NCBI GenBank assembly: GCA_001939145.1
Contig: LSRX01000695.1
Coordinates: 142,494 to 206,493, forward strand
Origin: Symbiodinium microadriaticum
Taxonomy: Eukaryota > Sar > Dinophyceae > Suessiales > Symbiodiniaceae
Length of the DNA stretch: 64,000 nucleotides
Reading direction: 5' to 3'
Below, piece after piece: positions 35,021 through 47,400 of the stretch; within the stretch, counting starts at the first letter, position 1, and each line of letters begins with the position of its first letter. The position numbers and the translations under genes were made by a program. The notes beneath the pieces are model-generated. The model ran no database searches and was not told the DNA's origin. It saw nothing but the letters and a program-made list of their open reading frames with translations.

Positions 35021-35466
35021 TTAAAGCACGTTTTTGCAACGGTTGTTCCAAGTTTGGCTTGACAGCAAGCACTGTGCAATCGAGTAGGCCCTGGACACTA
35101 GTATCACTAGTAGGCCTTGGAAACTCGGGCAACGGGGAGTCCCCCTGCTGGGGGGCTCGTGCCGACGGAGCCCAGAGCCAACGGCGCAACCAGACGGCGA
35201 CAGAAAGTGGTCACCACGACGAGGCACCCCACCACAAAGGGGCAGGCGAACCAGAGGAGGAAGGAAACTCCGACAACCAGCTGGACTGCCAAGCCACCGC
35301 AGCGGAACCGGACAGTGCAGACATGGAGACAGTGCCGTGGCACCCGCCGGCAGCACAGTGGCCAACAGCTCTTGGGAGACCACCAGCAGAAGCAGCAGAA
35401 CTGAGTGGGAGTGAGAGCGAGCAAAGCCATCGCCGCCGTAGGGCACACGCAGTTTTCGACACTTAG
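34924..35466 (+). CDS. overlapping ORF in the GC-rich block, unknown protein
   Basis: About 180 codons without an upstream ATG. The second half is polar and charged (ADGAQSQRRNQTATESGHHD, then GAGEPEEEGNSDNQLD) and Gln/Glu/Ala-rich up to TAG. It may continue the retroposed frame after a shift near 34930. A frame of 223 codons on the opposite strand (35107-35778) is Cys/Leu/Pro-rich and looks like a shadow. Confidence 0.25.
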   Translation: MRSRPTAGATNDSTQRRPWGTAPGCFETGAGLIKARFCNGCSKFGLTASTVQSSRPWTLVSLVGLGNSGNGESPCWGARADGAQSQRRNQTATESGHHDEAPHHKGAGEPEEEGNSDNQLDCQATAAEPDSADMETVPWHPPAAQWPTALGRPPAEAAELSGSESEQSHRRRRAHAVFDT

Positions 35467-36070
35467 AGGGGCACCAGCCTGCAAAGAACCTTCTGTCATT
35501 GTAGGGCTTGTGTTTGTTTGATGGGGCAGTGACATCATGTTTACCTTGTGAGCTGGCTGGGCACCCGAGAAGAGAGGTACAGGGTTGAGTGGAAGGTCGA
35601 GGTAGTGACTGCTGGGATGAGGCTTGTGTTCGGGATACAGGCAGGGACAGGCAGGTGAGGCTGGTTTACTGTAACAAAGGGGGACCAGCCGTGAGGGGCA
35701 CACCTTTTGCGTGTTCATTAAGTGGAGTTGTCCAGTGACCTGTTGCAGCCTGCCCCCACGGTGGCGTACACCCCACACCCGCTTTCACTCCGACAAACCA
35801 ACGTACAGACACCCCACACCAACAACATGTTGGAGGGGGTGCGCCTGGAGCGCGGGGTGTGGGGACTGCCCACACCTCATCCCCGGAGCAAAGCAAAGCA
35901 AAGCAAAGAGAGAGAGAGAGAGAGCCAGCCGAGCTTAAGCCTTCGGAAAAAGAGATTCGAAGCGAAGCTCTACGCCCTCAACCTCAGAAATCAGACCCTG
36001 CACCCTCAACCACCAGGTGTCACCTTCGAGGCAGCTTTGAAGACAGCTTTGCAGCTTGGCTAGTTGTTGG
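35467..36070. other. 3' part of the GC-rich block; no gene recognised
   Basis: Overlapping short frames only. It holds an AAAGC/GA microsatellite at 35886-35924. The possible retrocopy may end in this block; I see no poly-A tail. Confidence 0.35.
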
Positions 36071-39000
36071 CGCCACAATTATCAGGCGAAGGTTCCTTTA
36101 ATGGATCTATCAAAAAAGTTCCCGTTAAACGTGCAATAGGGTTCCTTTAAAGGGTTCCTGTAAGGGTTAAGCCCTGTTTTAGTGCTTGCAGGTTTGCAAT
36201 TGTGAGGGAAGCACGAAAGGGGGTCTTTTCCGGTTGGTTTGGGACCTTGCAGGGTGTTTTGCAGCACAAGAGGGGCTTTATAGGATTGTTTGGGGGCTTT
36301 TCAAATTTAGTCGTCCTGATCTTCTCAGGGAGCTTATGGGAAATCGGACCCCACCATGTAGCATCTTCGTTAGGGTGGGAGGTTAGAAGTCGTGCGGCGT
36401 AAAAAGGTTCAGGGCTTCAGGTTTTGAGAGTTTAAGGCTTCGTGGACTTAGTTTTAGAATGTTACAGGTGTTCCGACGTAAAGGGTATGGTTGACACAGT
36501 TGGCTGTAAAGGTTTCGGGTTGAGGGCTGAAGTTCGGATGCAGACACAGGGTGAGGTCAGCATCATGGTGTAGGTTTCGATGCGCCAGTTGCACGCAATC
36601 AGTCCTGCAAGAACAAAAATTGAGACATCAGCATGCCTGCTGTACTTTGTTTGAATCGCCATGCCGAGCTGAAAGAGCACGGTGCAAGCTGTTACCCAAA
36701 CAGCCGTTTTGATTGCAGGTGTCGCGTCCTGCAGCGCAAAACTTGGAATACTGTAAGACGACCCAGTAGCATTGATTTCATCGCGGTACATCTTACTTGC
36801 TGTTAGCCCTAGTAAGACAGAGTCCTGCAGGAATAAGGTTTTGCATGTTGGACATCAGCGCCTCAGGCAGAACTTGCGCGAGCGCACGAAGAAGGGGAAA
36901 GACGCTTCGAGGCACCTCCTGCTACCATTGGGGGCGAGGGTCGGAATAAGCAGTAATAGTAGTCCCCTATTATAGTCCCTACTATTATTTAGTAAAAAGT
37001 ATCACATACCCCCAAAACCCTATTCACTGTTCGAATGGTTGAGGCCTCTGTATCACGCGGCGGCAGAGGCGGATAAGACAAAGGTTTGACAAGGAACTGG
37101 GATTTCGGTAACTGTAAAGGGTAAGTGTGCAAAACGTTAAACATTCAGTTTGTACAAGCCCTACCCCACTAAACTCCTGAAAGGACCCTAAACCCTAAAC
37201 CCTGAAAGGCCCCTAAGATTCATTAAATATGGAACCAATCTGAGCTGTTTTCATGTTTGCTGTGTGCGGTGGCATTTCGGATTTCTTGACTCTTAACTGA
37301 AGCATCTTCCATGCCATTGTTGCGCTCGAGCGCATTCATCAGTTCCAGCAAGGCCTTCACAAACCCTAAACCCTGATTACTAATGGCGTCCCCAACAGGG
37401 GGTCAGCCCCAAAGCCAAATTTGAAAACCCAACCTTTACCCGGAAAGCCCGGAGCCTTAGAATCCCACTGCACCTCGTGAAACTGTATTCCTAGCACACC
37501 CAAGGCCCCTGAAGCCCAAAAGGAAAAAGACGCTGATGCCCACAGGTCCCAGGAAAAAAAGGGGCCTCAACACATGAAAGCCAAGCCAATCTCCGTCAGG
37601 GGCTTTTGTTAACCTCTCAGCCTGATTCCTCCTGAATATAGCAGTCCCTGGATCATAAGCACCCCACAACCTAAACCTGCAAGCCCACTCTAAAGCCCTA
37701 AGCCGCCCTAAGACCTTCAAAATCCGAGCCCACAGTCGTTGGGAACATCATCCTACCGGTTGTGGCGAGTCCTGCCACGTGGCTGCGACAAAGAGCTGCA
37801 GCGATTTCAGAAGACCAGCTCGTGGCTTCGGGCTCTGCGGTAAGGTTTCTCTGCTTTGCCAAGAAAAACAAAGAGAAGAGAGAGGACTTTGAGATAATGT
37901 GAGACTCACATACATAGACAGATTAGATAGATGTGGATCGGTCAGCAGGATTGTTGAGGCATCTGCATCCTGAATTTAGACGACGGTCTTTTTCCACTGT
38001 GGGGATGTAGAAGCTTCTTGGGTACCGGTCCCAGGGCTCTATAAAGTCAGGGTCAAACTCATTAAAGGTTCAGCTGTCGTGCTTGTGACGTGTATGATGC
38101 AAACACGGGCTGCGCACACCCCATCAATCAGTGCCGGAATGGGTTTCCTTCGAGGCACCGTCAAAATGAGAGGTAATGTGGTCACATTGACACCGGATTG
38201 TGTGTAAATCGGGGTCATATTATGGCCTCCTTGGGGTCACTACTAAACGGTGTCAGCGACTGTGCACATGTACTGCCGTATCAGTTCGCAGTTGTCAAGC
38301 CACTCCCTGTAGCGTCCCCAGAGAGCAAGGCTGGAAGGACCGTTTCGATGCTGTGCGCGTGGCGGTGTTTCCGAAGCTTGTCGCCACGCGCAACCCGACA
38401 GGGAGTTTGACACGAGTGAAGCTACCTAGCTACCTAGTTCACAGCAGCACGAGAATTGCAACTTCAGCGCAGCATTAAAGGCGTCGCCGACTTCAGCAAA
38501 GCTTGATTGAATGTTTGTGCCGGGTTTGTGCGTCTGGACTCCCCTCTGTGGAAGCATCTGTGTCACATCCAGTTGAAGCATTGGCTTCAGCATAGAAGAC
38601 CCAGGTTTAGCAATGTAAATATGGTTAGAGTCGGCCTCCAGCCCATGTCAAATCGCTTTTTTGCATGCAAAGTCCAGGCTCGACATTCAACGCTCCCCGT
38701 TCAAGCCGCCTCAAACTGATCAGCAACCTAAGACTTGAACTCTACAGGGTAGCTAAACGCCCTGCCTAACCATGTCATTCAGGACCACCCTTTGCCCATG
38801 CAACGCGATCAACATGTCCTTGCCGGTTCAATCGGGTTCAATGATATTAAATGCGGGTTTGCGGGCATGTGTCAGAGGATAATTGAACTGTTCAATCCAG
38901 ACGTGCATGATTGGTATCGAAACAAACCCTTCTCCAGCCCTGCCCGTAGAGACAATGCCGCTTCGTTTGCAGTCGCCGTCCGAAGGCAAGCGACCCGACG

Positions 39001-39090
39001 GTGTCGAGGAGCAAGGAGCTTCCGCAGTGACACGTCGGCGTGGGTGTGGTGTTCGGGCGTGTGCACGCACGGAAACCGTATGGTGGAGCA
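36071..39090. other. no gene recognised
   Basis: Repeated GGTTCCTTTAA words at about 36090-36160. A short inverted repeat AATAGTAG/CTACTATT at 36947-36989. CCCTAAA words at 37185-37205 and 37360-37372. Short frames only; a possible exon at about 38955-39060 (MPLRLQSPSEGKRPDGVEEQ...) is isolated. Confidence 0.45.
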
Positions 39091-39111
39091 CTAGTGGTCG
39101 CAGTCGTCGTG

Positions 39112-39165
39112 GTGGTAGTCGTGGTGGTGGTGGTGGTGGTGGTGGTGGTGGTGGTGGTGGTGGTC

Positions 39166-39222
<57 letters not shown>

Positions 39223-39325
39223 TAGTACTGTAGTACTGTAGTACTGTAGTACTGTAGTACTGTAGTACTGTAGTACTGTAGTACTGTAGTACTGTAGTAG
39301 TGGTAGTAGCGGTAGTAGTGGTAGT

Positions 39326-39380
<55 letters not shown>

Positions 39381-39520
39381 GCGACACCGGCACTGGTACT
39401 ACTTGACGTTTCTATACTAGCACGAGCAGCAGCTGGCAGTAGTAGTAGTAGTAGTAGTAGTAGTCGTCGTCGTGGTGGTGGTGATGGTAGCAGCCGTAGT
39501 AGTTCGTAGCATGGCGCTTC
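39112..39520. repeat. compound trinucleotide and TGTAGTAC microsatellite
   Basis: GTG/GGT run (39112-39165), AGT run to about 39220, an 8-bp TGTAGTAC run (39220-39300), then a CAG run (39329-39378) and a further AGT/CGT run (39437-39510). Poly-Val, poly-Ser and poly-Ala frames on either strand are artefacts. Confidence 0.9.
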
Positions 39521-41008
39521 CTTTTCAGCTCAGCTATTTAGAGCATCCCAGCGATTGTGCCTCATCGCGGCGCGGCGTACCAGCAGATGAGGCGCAGCTT
39601 GGCAAATGGATTATATCTGCGAGCAGGTATGATGCAAACAACATCGGATGTACTTCGTCGTTGCCATTCTAGTACTACTTACTGGTAGTGATAGTGGAAG
39701 TAATAGTAGTAGTCGTCGTCGTAACAGTACCACAGCACCCCGTAGAATAGCCGAAAATCCCACAGAAGCACACGAAGAACTCCGAAGTGGCTCTTTCTGT
39801 GATTTGGTGGTAGTGATGAGCCATGCTTAGTCTCACGTCAGCTTGCGAACGCTGGAATCCGTGCCTGCCTTGTGCGAGAGTGCGATTTGAAACTCGAAGT
39901 TTTAGCTTTATTGTAGTTTAGCTTTAATGTAGTTGCGTCTTGGGTCTGAGTCTCAGCTTCGAAGGTTGTTTCACAGACAGGACCTCGAACCATATTCCTC
40001 GCCTGGAGTGTCCGCGATCGCGGAAACCCGAAGCCTAAACGCTAAACCCCTGATTGAGCCCAAACCCTTGACCTTAAATTTAAGTAAATCCGAAACCCTA
40101 AGGCCGAACCTTGCCTGCCTGGTGCGAGTGTGAGAGTCGAAACCCACACCTTCCATCCGAAATTGAACTCTGAGGTTTCTTCGCTTTGCTCCTCCTGGCC
40201 CCTGCAGCAAGGGTCGCAGCTTGTAGTGTTGGAGCCCCGTCGCAAGGAGGGCTTTGCATTTTTTGGGGGGGGTTTGGGCTGAAAGACTTGTCGGTTGGGT
40301 GTCAATAGGGTTAAAGGTCTTGGCCTGATTCAAGGTTCAACTTTAGACCCAGGGCTCTGAGCTCAAACATTTGCAACGTTTTGGGAGTGAAGTTTTTCGG
40401 TTCAAGGCATGTAATACGAAGGGCTTTCATAGTTAGAAAAAGCATCCATCTCATTAGAGCCTCTGCCTGCTTATACTGCACCGTGGACCCTGAGCCTACT
40501 CTATTCAGAACCCTAGATGATCGGCGGCAGATGCTGAGGTGCACGGAAGGTTGAAGGCTGGAAGGTTGTCCGGTTTAGGACTACTGGGTTTTGGGGGTTT
40601 CGCTTTGGGGCCCAGGGTTTGTCAGTTGTAAGATCATCTGTGGCTTTAAGATTGGAGGAGTAAAGCTTCACGATTTCGACGTTATTTTTGGTAAAGTACG
40701 AATGCAAAGATTCGTATAGAAATTTGAAGCGGTTCTATGGTCATTGGCGAAGCCGAAACCTGCTTCTCGCCTTTTAGGATTTTGGGAAAAGCTGGGTATA
40801 GAAGTTGGATGCCTTCTCATTCCCTATCAGAAAACAAGGAGTACTAGGTTTCCTTCTTGGTGAGATTGGTTTCGATTTCAGGCTCGGTTCCGCATGCACT
40901 CCAAAAGCGGTTGGTGCGTTGCGGATTGCGGTTTTGGGTTGTGCAGCCTTAGTGAAGGGAAACAGAATCCGAATTCCTGGCCCACCCGTTTTCGGGACCA
41001 CCCCCCTT
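39521..41008. other. no gene recognised
   Basis: Two related words (TGCCTGCCTGGTGCGAG-type) occur at 39861 and 40111. Isolated CCCTAAA words at 40030-40105. No coding motif recognised. Confidence 0.45.
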
Positions 41009-41095
41009 GCCGTCCCTTGCCCTGAGCGGGCAAGTGCTTCCACACACACCCTAGCCGTCCCTTGCCCTGAGCGGGCAAGTGCTTCCACACACGCA
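41009..41095. repeat. 45-bp tandem duplication with hairpin
   Basis: The unit GCCGTCCCTTGCCCTGAGCG... is present twice, at 41009 and 41054. Each contains a 7-bp stem CTTGCCC/GGGCAAG with a 5-base loop. The second copy runs into a CA microsatellite. Confidence 0.85.
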
Positions 41096-41097
41096 CA

Positions 41098-41425
41098 CAA
41101 ACACACACACACACACACACAGATATATATATATATATATATATACTATCTGTGTGTGTGTAGGTAGGTAGGTAGGTAGGTAGGTAGGTAGGTAGGTAGG
41201 TAGGTAGGTAGGTAGGTAGGTAGGTGGGTGGGNTGCCCGCCTGCCTGCCTGCCTACCTACCTACCTACCTACCTGCGAACACACACACACACATACATAC
41301 ATATATGCCCCCCCCACACACACACACACGCACACACACACACACACGCACGCACACACACACGCACACACACACACACGCACACACACACACGCACACA
41401 CACACACACACACATGCACACACCG
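41098..41425. repeat. CA/TA/TAGG compound microsatellite with internal N
   Basis: (CA)n, (TA)n, (GT)n, then (TAGG)n up to the N at 41233, followed by CCTGCCTA/CCTA units and (CA)n. The parts on the two sides of the N are approximate reverse complements. Confidence 0.9.
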
Positions 41426-42149
41426 AACATGCACATGCGCGGTCTCTGATGCCGATCAAATAAAAGTAGACATTTAAGGTCCTCCGGTCCTAGAACTAGT
41501 TCTGAATTCAGACTGGTTCTTCCCATTCCTACTTTGTCAAGCGCTGACTTGGCTGAAGTAATTCTAGAACCCAAAATGTCAGTGATTGATTGTCGTGTAG
41601 ACCCCTTAGAAAGGGGCAATGAATTTTTTGGAACTCCCAGGAAGCAGAGATGATTGCCGCTTAGCTCTCATGAGATTCTCGGATTCGTGGTCCAAGGGCT
41701 GGCAGCGGTAAGTCCTGCACCCTGAACCTGTAACCCTCCCTGAACCTTCGAATTCCTAAACCTGGCTCAACCTTCAACCCCTCGGAAGATAAGGCATCTC
41801 AACATGCAACTCCCGAAAAAACAGATTCTGACGTGTAAGGACCGCTCCCCGCAAAGGGATCCTGCTAGCAATCGTTGTGGTCGCCCTAGAAAATTCTGAA
41901 CCATGATACCAGCACGGCTGTGTTGCTGCAGCAGTCTACGACGGAGAGCGGGCTTGATAGCATCTTCATCAGCTTCAGGATTGAGAGTGGGGGACTAGAT
42001 GCGCCAAGCCGCACCAGCACAGGCGACAATCACGGCGTTTGCAAGGCAAGCAACTTCCATCACCGCGACCCATTCTTCAACACGTGTCGCCTGTTTGCAT
42101 CTAGCCTTTCTCCGGGTTCGACTCTGGCCTAGAAAAGCCCTGCTTTTGA
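41426..42149. other. no gene recognised
   Basis: Short frames on both strands; nothing I can name. Confidence 0.4.
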
Positions 42150-42521
42150 GTGAGCTGCTTGATCGCATCAGATCTATCCTTGTGGCAAGAAATCTGGAGG
42201 ATTCGACAGCTGCGCGAATGCCTTGATTTCTTTGCGGTACCAGCAGAACGGAGCTCTTCCACGCCGATAAACGACAGACTAGATGTTGATATGTACCAAG
42301 CCCGTGAGCTTCAAGTTGTGACTCCATGCATGCATTCTCTCCCAGTTGTGGAAGGGGTCATGCTGTTTGAGGCTCCTGCGACTTTTGTTGGGTCGGAGCC
42401 GGTAGCTGCGACTCTTGTGCTGCAAGACACCCAACAGTTTTTGGAACCGGAGGCCCCGAGCAGCGAAAGAATCCCCAGCGATCGTTGGTTTACCCGGCTG
42501 TATCCTTGCAAGACTTTATAG
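42150..42521 (+). CDS. hypothetical ORF
   Basis: About 123 codons opening on GTG. The second half reads VVEGVMLFEAPATFVGSEPV, then AATLVLQDTQQFLEPEAPSS, and has ordinary protein composition without repeats, ending TAG at 42519-42521. It may be an exon whose start lies inside the frame. No domain recognised; a chance open frame remains possible. Confidence 0.25.
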   Translation: MSCLIASDLSLWQEIWRIRQLRECLDFFAVPAERSSSTPINDRLDVDMYQARELQVVTPCMHSLPVVEGVMLFEAPATFVGSEPVAATLVLQDTQQFLEPEAPSSERIPSDRWFTRLYPCKTL

Positions 42522-42537
42522 GACACCCTTGGAGCGG

Positions 42538-42622
42538 CTTAGGGTTCAGGGTTTAGACAGAGAGGGTTTAGGGTTCAGGGTTTAAGGTTTAGGTTTTAGG
42601 GTTTAGGGTTTAGGGTAGAGGG
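42538..42622. repeat. TTTAGGG interstitial tract
   Basis: GGGTTCAGGGTTTAG and TTTAGGG units on the + strand. Confidence 0.85.
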
Positions 42623-43421
42623 TACCTAAAACTGAAAAGTTTCGACCTCGGCAGGGTAAGCTGGCGGCTGATGGTCCATGCAACGTCGATGGGGGAGGAA
42701 GTACATGTAGAACTGCAACAGGGCGTCTTGAGATTAGTCTTCGAATCGCAGTATCTTTAGGTATGTATTGATTATGGCAACTGGCATCTTGCAGGTAGGG
42801 GTAATCGCGGTAAGCTTAATCATAATCATCACAGTGCACTCTGCAAAAATGGTCATTTCGGGACCATGTCGACAGATGCCTTCGATTCTCTCTCCGGCAG
42901 GGCCCTAAACCCTGAACCATAGGACCAAATGCGGAAAGGAAAAGAGGTAATACAAAAACCAGAACCCTGTGGATCCTCGCCTGGCATGTCCGCGTTGTGA
43001 GAGCCTAAACCCTGAACCCCGAACCCCGAAACCTTAGAGACCTGAATCCCCCAAGCTGAGGACTTCAACCTTTGCCTTTTCTTTGGGGTACCCATCTCGC
43101 AGCTGGGCCTGACCTGCTGACCTGGCATCTCTTGGCGGGTTTTGAATTGATGGTTCAGATTTGAGTCAGAGGGTTTATTTAGGTCTTAGGTTACGTACAA
43201 GCCTATGCAAAGAAGGGTGGTCTAGATGATTGCAGGTCGTGGTCTGGCTAGACGTGCGTCCAGTAGCCAAGGGGTTCGCCTCGCCCTCAGTTGCCCTTTT
43301 CAGGGGTACCCGGCAGTCGCAACAGGCCTCGTTGCAGAAGGTTTTACTTTGCTTTGCTTTTGTCGTCAACGTTAGAGCGGAGGTTTGTGAGGCTCATTGT
43401 AGTACTTTGACAATCTGAGCA
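42623..43421. other. no gene recognised
   Basis: CCTAAACCCTGAACC words at 42903 and 43003. Nothing else seen. Confidence 0.45.
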
Positions 43422-43619
43422 TTGAACTCTTTGGAAAAAACCCTCCATCAGGTACTTCGTGTCGATGTTGTCAAACCTGATTTCTGTGAGCATGCAAGAC
43501 ACGCTTTGGCTGAAAGCCTTGCGCACTGTATGGTAACACGGCTAGCATCAGAGACCTGGATGCAAAAAATAGTTCAGGGCTCAGGGGTCGAAGCTCAGAT
43601 CCTTTTCAATCGCTGGTAA
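43422..43619 (+). CDS. hypothetical ORF or exon
   Basis: 65 codons opening on TTG. The stretch VVKPDFCEHARHALAESLAH then CMVTRLASETWMQKIVQG is amphipathic and protein-like. It ends TAA. No family recognised; short enough to be chance. Confidence 0.2.
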   Translation: MNSLEKTLHQVLRVDVVKPDFCEHARHALAESLAHCMVTRLASETWMQKIVQGSGVEAQILFNRW

Positions 43620-44150
43620 TCATGAGGACCCAGGTAGAACAGTCTGCCGGAACCCTTGGCAGTGACGTCAAGCCGAGCTGCCGCTTTGAAGCACGAAAAG
43701 CCGATGCCTGCGCATGTCTGCGTGGAAGCCCAGGCTTTTCCTATGTGCGGTTTGCGGGATGTGTGGCGCTGGCAGCAAGAAGCTCCCCCAAGCCGAGCCA
43801 GTAGGCAGCTTTGGAGAGCCTTACAGGTTCTCAACACATCATCTTTTTACATAACGAATCTCTGCGAAACCCACTTCCAGGCACGTAGCCAGCTGTGCCA
43901 TAGCGGTGATAAGGCAGATGGGGAAAAGGATGGTGAAACATCTCAGGAAGAGGTCCTGGCGACGTTGTTGGTGATGGCGAGGAAATGACCACGGCGATAA
44001 GGATGATAATGACAACATGTGGTAACGTTGGTTGTCATGATGAACACGGCTATCTTGACTGTGCTGATGAAGAATCCCACAACAGGAGCGCATTGGTCAG
44101 TATGGTGACAACCATGATCAAGATGCTGATTGTGCTGATGCTGATGCTGC
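43620..44150. other. no gene recognised
   Basis: Overlapping short frames on both strands. Confidence 0.4.
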
Positions 44151-44405
44151 TGATGCTGAAGGTGATGACGACGATGATGATGATGGTGATGGCGATGGTG
44201 ATGGTGTTGTTGATAGTGATGGTGATGACGGTGACGATAATGATGACGATGATGGTGGTGATGATGCTGATGATGGTGATGCTGATGCTGATGCTGATGC
44301 TGATGATGTTGATGATGGTGATGGTGATAATGATGATGATGATGATGATGATAATGATGATGATGATGATGATGGTGATGATGATGTTGATGATGGTGGT
44401 GGTGG
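44151..44405. repeat. GATGAT/GGTGAT microsatellite
   Basis: Period-3/6 GAT-rich run. The Met/Val/Leu frame on the + strand and the Ile or Ser/Pro frames on the minus strand are low complexity. Confidence 0.9.
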
Positions 44406-47400
44406 TGAGGCCTGTAGTACTGGGGAGGCAGAATATGCGGTTGATATACCTTGCTGCGTCAACCCTCCCTTTGTTGATGAGCCAATAGTTGAGTTGATAT
44501 GATGCTGCTGCTGAAGTTGAAGAAGATGCCATGATGATCATGATATGAACGCTGATCGCATAGACCCCTCCATGTTGATGATTATGGTATGGGAAATCAC
44601 ATAGGCCCTTCCCTGTGATTATTGTCCTTGTTTTTTTGCGGTGTTGTCGTGGTGTTGGTTCTTTGGTGCTGTTGCTGCTGATGTTGGCTTTGCTGTTTGC
44701 TCCTCAGCTTGTTGCCAGTTTTTGTCCCTGGCTTGGTAGGTGATTGACGATTGATTGGTCTTGGTTGCTCACGGTTTCGTAAACAAAAGCTCTAGTTTGT
44801 GACATTGTCGTGTCAAGATGCTGAGAAGGCATTTGTGGCGCGCTGACTGGCGCGAATGGCTCAGACCATGGGGGGGCAACCCATGAACTTGAGGGCGCAG
44901 CATTTTTCCTTGCCTGACATGGGTAGGCCATCCTGGGGTGCTAACCCAGGGCTCATGTGAACTCCAGCCCCTTAGAGATGAATGGCAGGCAAGAAAAGCA
45001 GCCACACTGAGCCATTATATTCTATTATATTATACTATATTATATTATATTATACTACAAATGTAAGTAGTTGATGCCCCTGACAGTTTCACGGCCTGTC
45101 AGCTGGCCTGGAAATTCCCTATGAGCTCCAGGTTCACTCAGCTGTAGGGGTAGAGGCTCATGGAAGCATTTTGCAGGCCCATGTCAGCATCCCAGCAAAA
45201 TTTGCCTTTCACTTCGCAGATCATGAAACCCTAAACCCCTAAACCCTGAACCCTAAACCCTAAACCCCATGAGAAGTGTACCAGGTGGGAGGCAAAAAAA
45301 CCCATGAGAATTCCAGATTCCGCGCGAGACCCTGACCTCCTCTGGCAAGTCCGAGTTTTTCGAGCGTTAACCCTATCAAACACTACCTGGACTCGAAAGA
45401 ACCAACCTGCTTATAGAAGATCTTAAAAGGGTAGGTTATTCAGGGTCCAAGTAAATTGACAGCCAAACCAGATGTTCTACACAGGCAGCGCCAGTTTTGG
45501 CTGTTGGCGCCGGCGTTGGTGCAGCTGGGATCTACATGCAGGAGCGAGGCACTACCAGCTCAGTATTTAGCGATTCTACTGCGGCCTTGTCGCTTTTCAG
45601 AATTGGACCGGAAGTCCGTTCATAGGCTTCGTAGTGGAATTCAGGACTCAGGACTCGACAATTTAATTAGAGAACTCACATTACGGTCTCCTTTCTGAAA
45701 CTTCCCAGCTGTTGTGTGGTTCCTTGCAAGGTTTCATGGCCGAGATCCAAGTCTATGGACCTCTGACCCGGGACCCTCAGTCGAAGGTAGCAGCAGTCGT
45801 GCTGGCGGAAGCATTAGAGTCGCACCGTTGGCAACGGTGCATCGCACGAATAGCAGTCAGAAGTCACATGCAGTTCTGCCAGGGCGGAAGCAGCAAAGAT
45901 CCGAGGATTCACATGTTTGCCAGGCCAGGCGCGGCAGCAGCAGCCTCCGATGCCTGCTTACAACCAGAACTACAGCCAGGCATTGTCAAGGGTCGCTAGG
46001 CTTTAGCTTTGCCAAAAGGCCCATAACCCATGCTGTTAGAGACAGCGGGCCATGGATTCCCCTGCAGCCCTCAGCTACATGCGACTTCCTGCTTGTCAAC
46101 TTCCGGGTGACAACAATCACCCCGACAGTTTCAAAGCTTGTCCAGTAGTCGCTGATCCGGCGCGCCCCCGCGCAGAAATTAGAAGGATATAGCAGTAGTG
46201 CGAAGCAGTGTACAAGATTAGTCTTGCTGGAGATGAGGAGGCAGGCTGTGATAGGGACCTGCAATCTTCCCAGCGCTGCCCTGCAGGCGCAACCGTATCT
46301 TGGCCTAACACGGAGGAGTCGCAGTTTGCTCTGCGATATCTGGGGCTTTAGCGTTGGATTCATGTCCTCGTGGTTGCTCCAAGACTCCAAGTCTTGGCGG
46401 GATGCCCTTGAAATCAATGGCAGGCTCATTCTTGGTCTCAGGTTTTTTCGGAAAGAGCTGCTACCGCCACGGATGCCTGGTGGCGAGGGGGGTTGGGGGA
46501 GGCGAGGGAGGGAGAGGCACGTTGGGGGGTCAGGGGGGAGGTGGGGGAGGCACGTTCGCAGAAACAGGCGCTACCTTGTTGTAGGCCAGGTCTGCGGCCA
46601 GTCTCTGCAATTTCGCCAACATGAACGGACGAGGCAAAGAAAGCAAGATGTTATGATATCAACTGCAGCATCCGCTTATCAAAGCCCATAGGTTTCTACA
46701 AAGAAGCTACAGCTATGATCAAAGTAATAATAATAGTTGTCGTCGTCATATTAAAACTAAGAATAAGAACAACATAAATAATGCCAATACTATTTCTAGT
46801 AATCAAAAGAAGAGGCATAACAATATCAAGAATCATCCTTCTTTCTGCGTTTGCCTAAGGCAGGCCACAACGCCCTTTACAGCTGCAGCCGCGGTCAGCA
46901 ATGCGGCACCGCCACTTCAGGTTGCGCTGCCTCCCGAACTTCATAACTGCTTCCTGAAGCCGCCCTCCTGGGTGACGTTTTGCTTTCGTTTGCAGGGTTT
47001 TGGGGTTCCGGGTTTAGGGTGGTCCAATCCCCAAGTCAAGAACCCAACCCAAAGTCCTACGAAACCTCGTCAGCCTAAAGGCATTTCACAACTCAAGCAA
47101 CTTGGGTTTTCTGTAAAAATGTAGGCTATCATGCTAGCGGAAGACTGGGGGAGGTCTGGAACACCCATGGCATGGTGGCTTCTCAAAAGTCTATACTAGC
47201 CATAATGGCTGTAGTGCGCCTGACCATGTCTTGAAGGTAATTTATTACGTAAGCTGCAGCAAAAATTTAAGCATGTCCGTGTTTTGAACTAGAGTGCGCG
47301 GCTATTTAGGTTGTAGTTCGGTCAAGGAATTGCGGGCCGCATCTACGCCCGAGGCTTATTTGGGAGGTATTCCTAGGCCCTAAGCCTGGATAAACCCTCC

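Noticed and set aside
35107-35778. 223-codon minus-strand frame, Cys/Leu/Pro-rich
   Set aside because: It overlaps the + strand GC-rich frames and has no motif; GC-rich DNA leaves antisense frames open.
39040-39510. Poly-Val, poly-Ser, poly-Ala and poly-Tyr/Leu frames
   Set aside because: Products of GTG, AGT, CAG and TGTAGTAC microsatellites, not proteins.
44050-44541. Met/Val-rich, Ile-rich and Ser/Pro-rich frames of more than 110 codons
   Set aside because: All three frames of the same GAT-type microsatellite are open.
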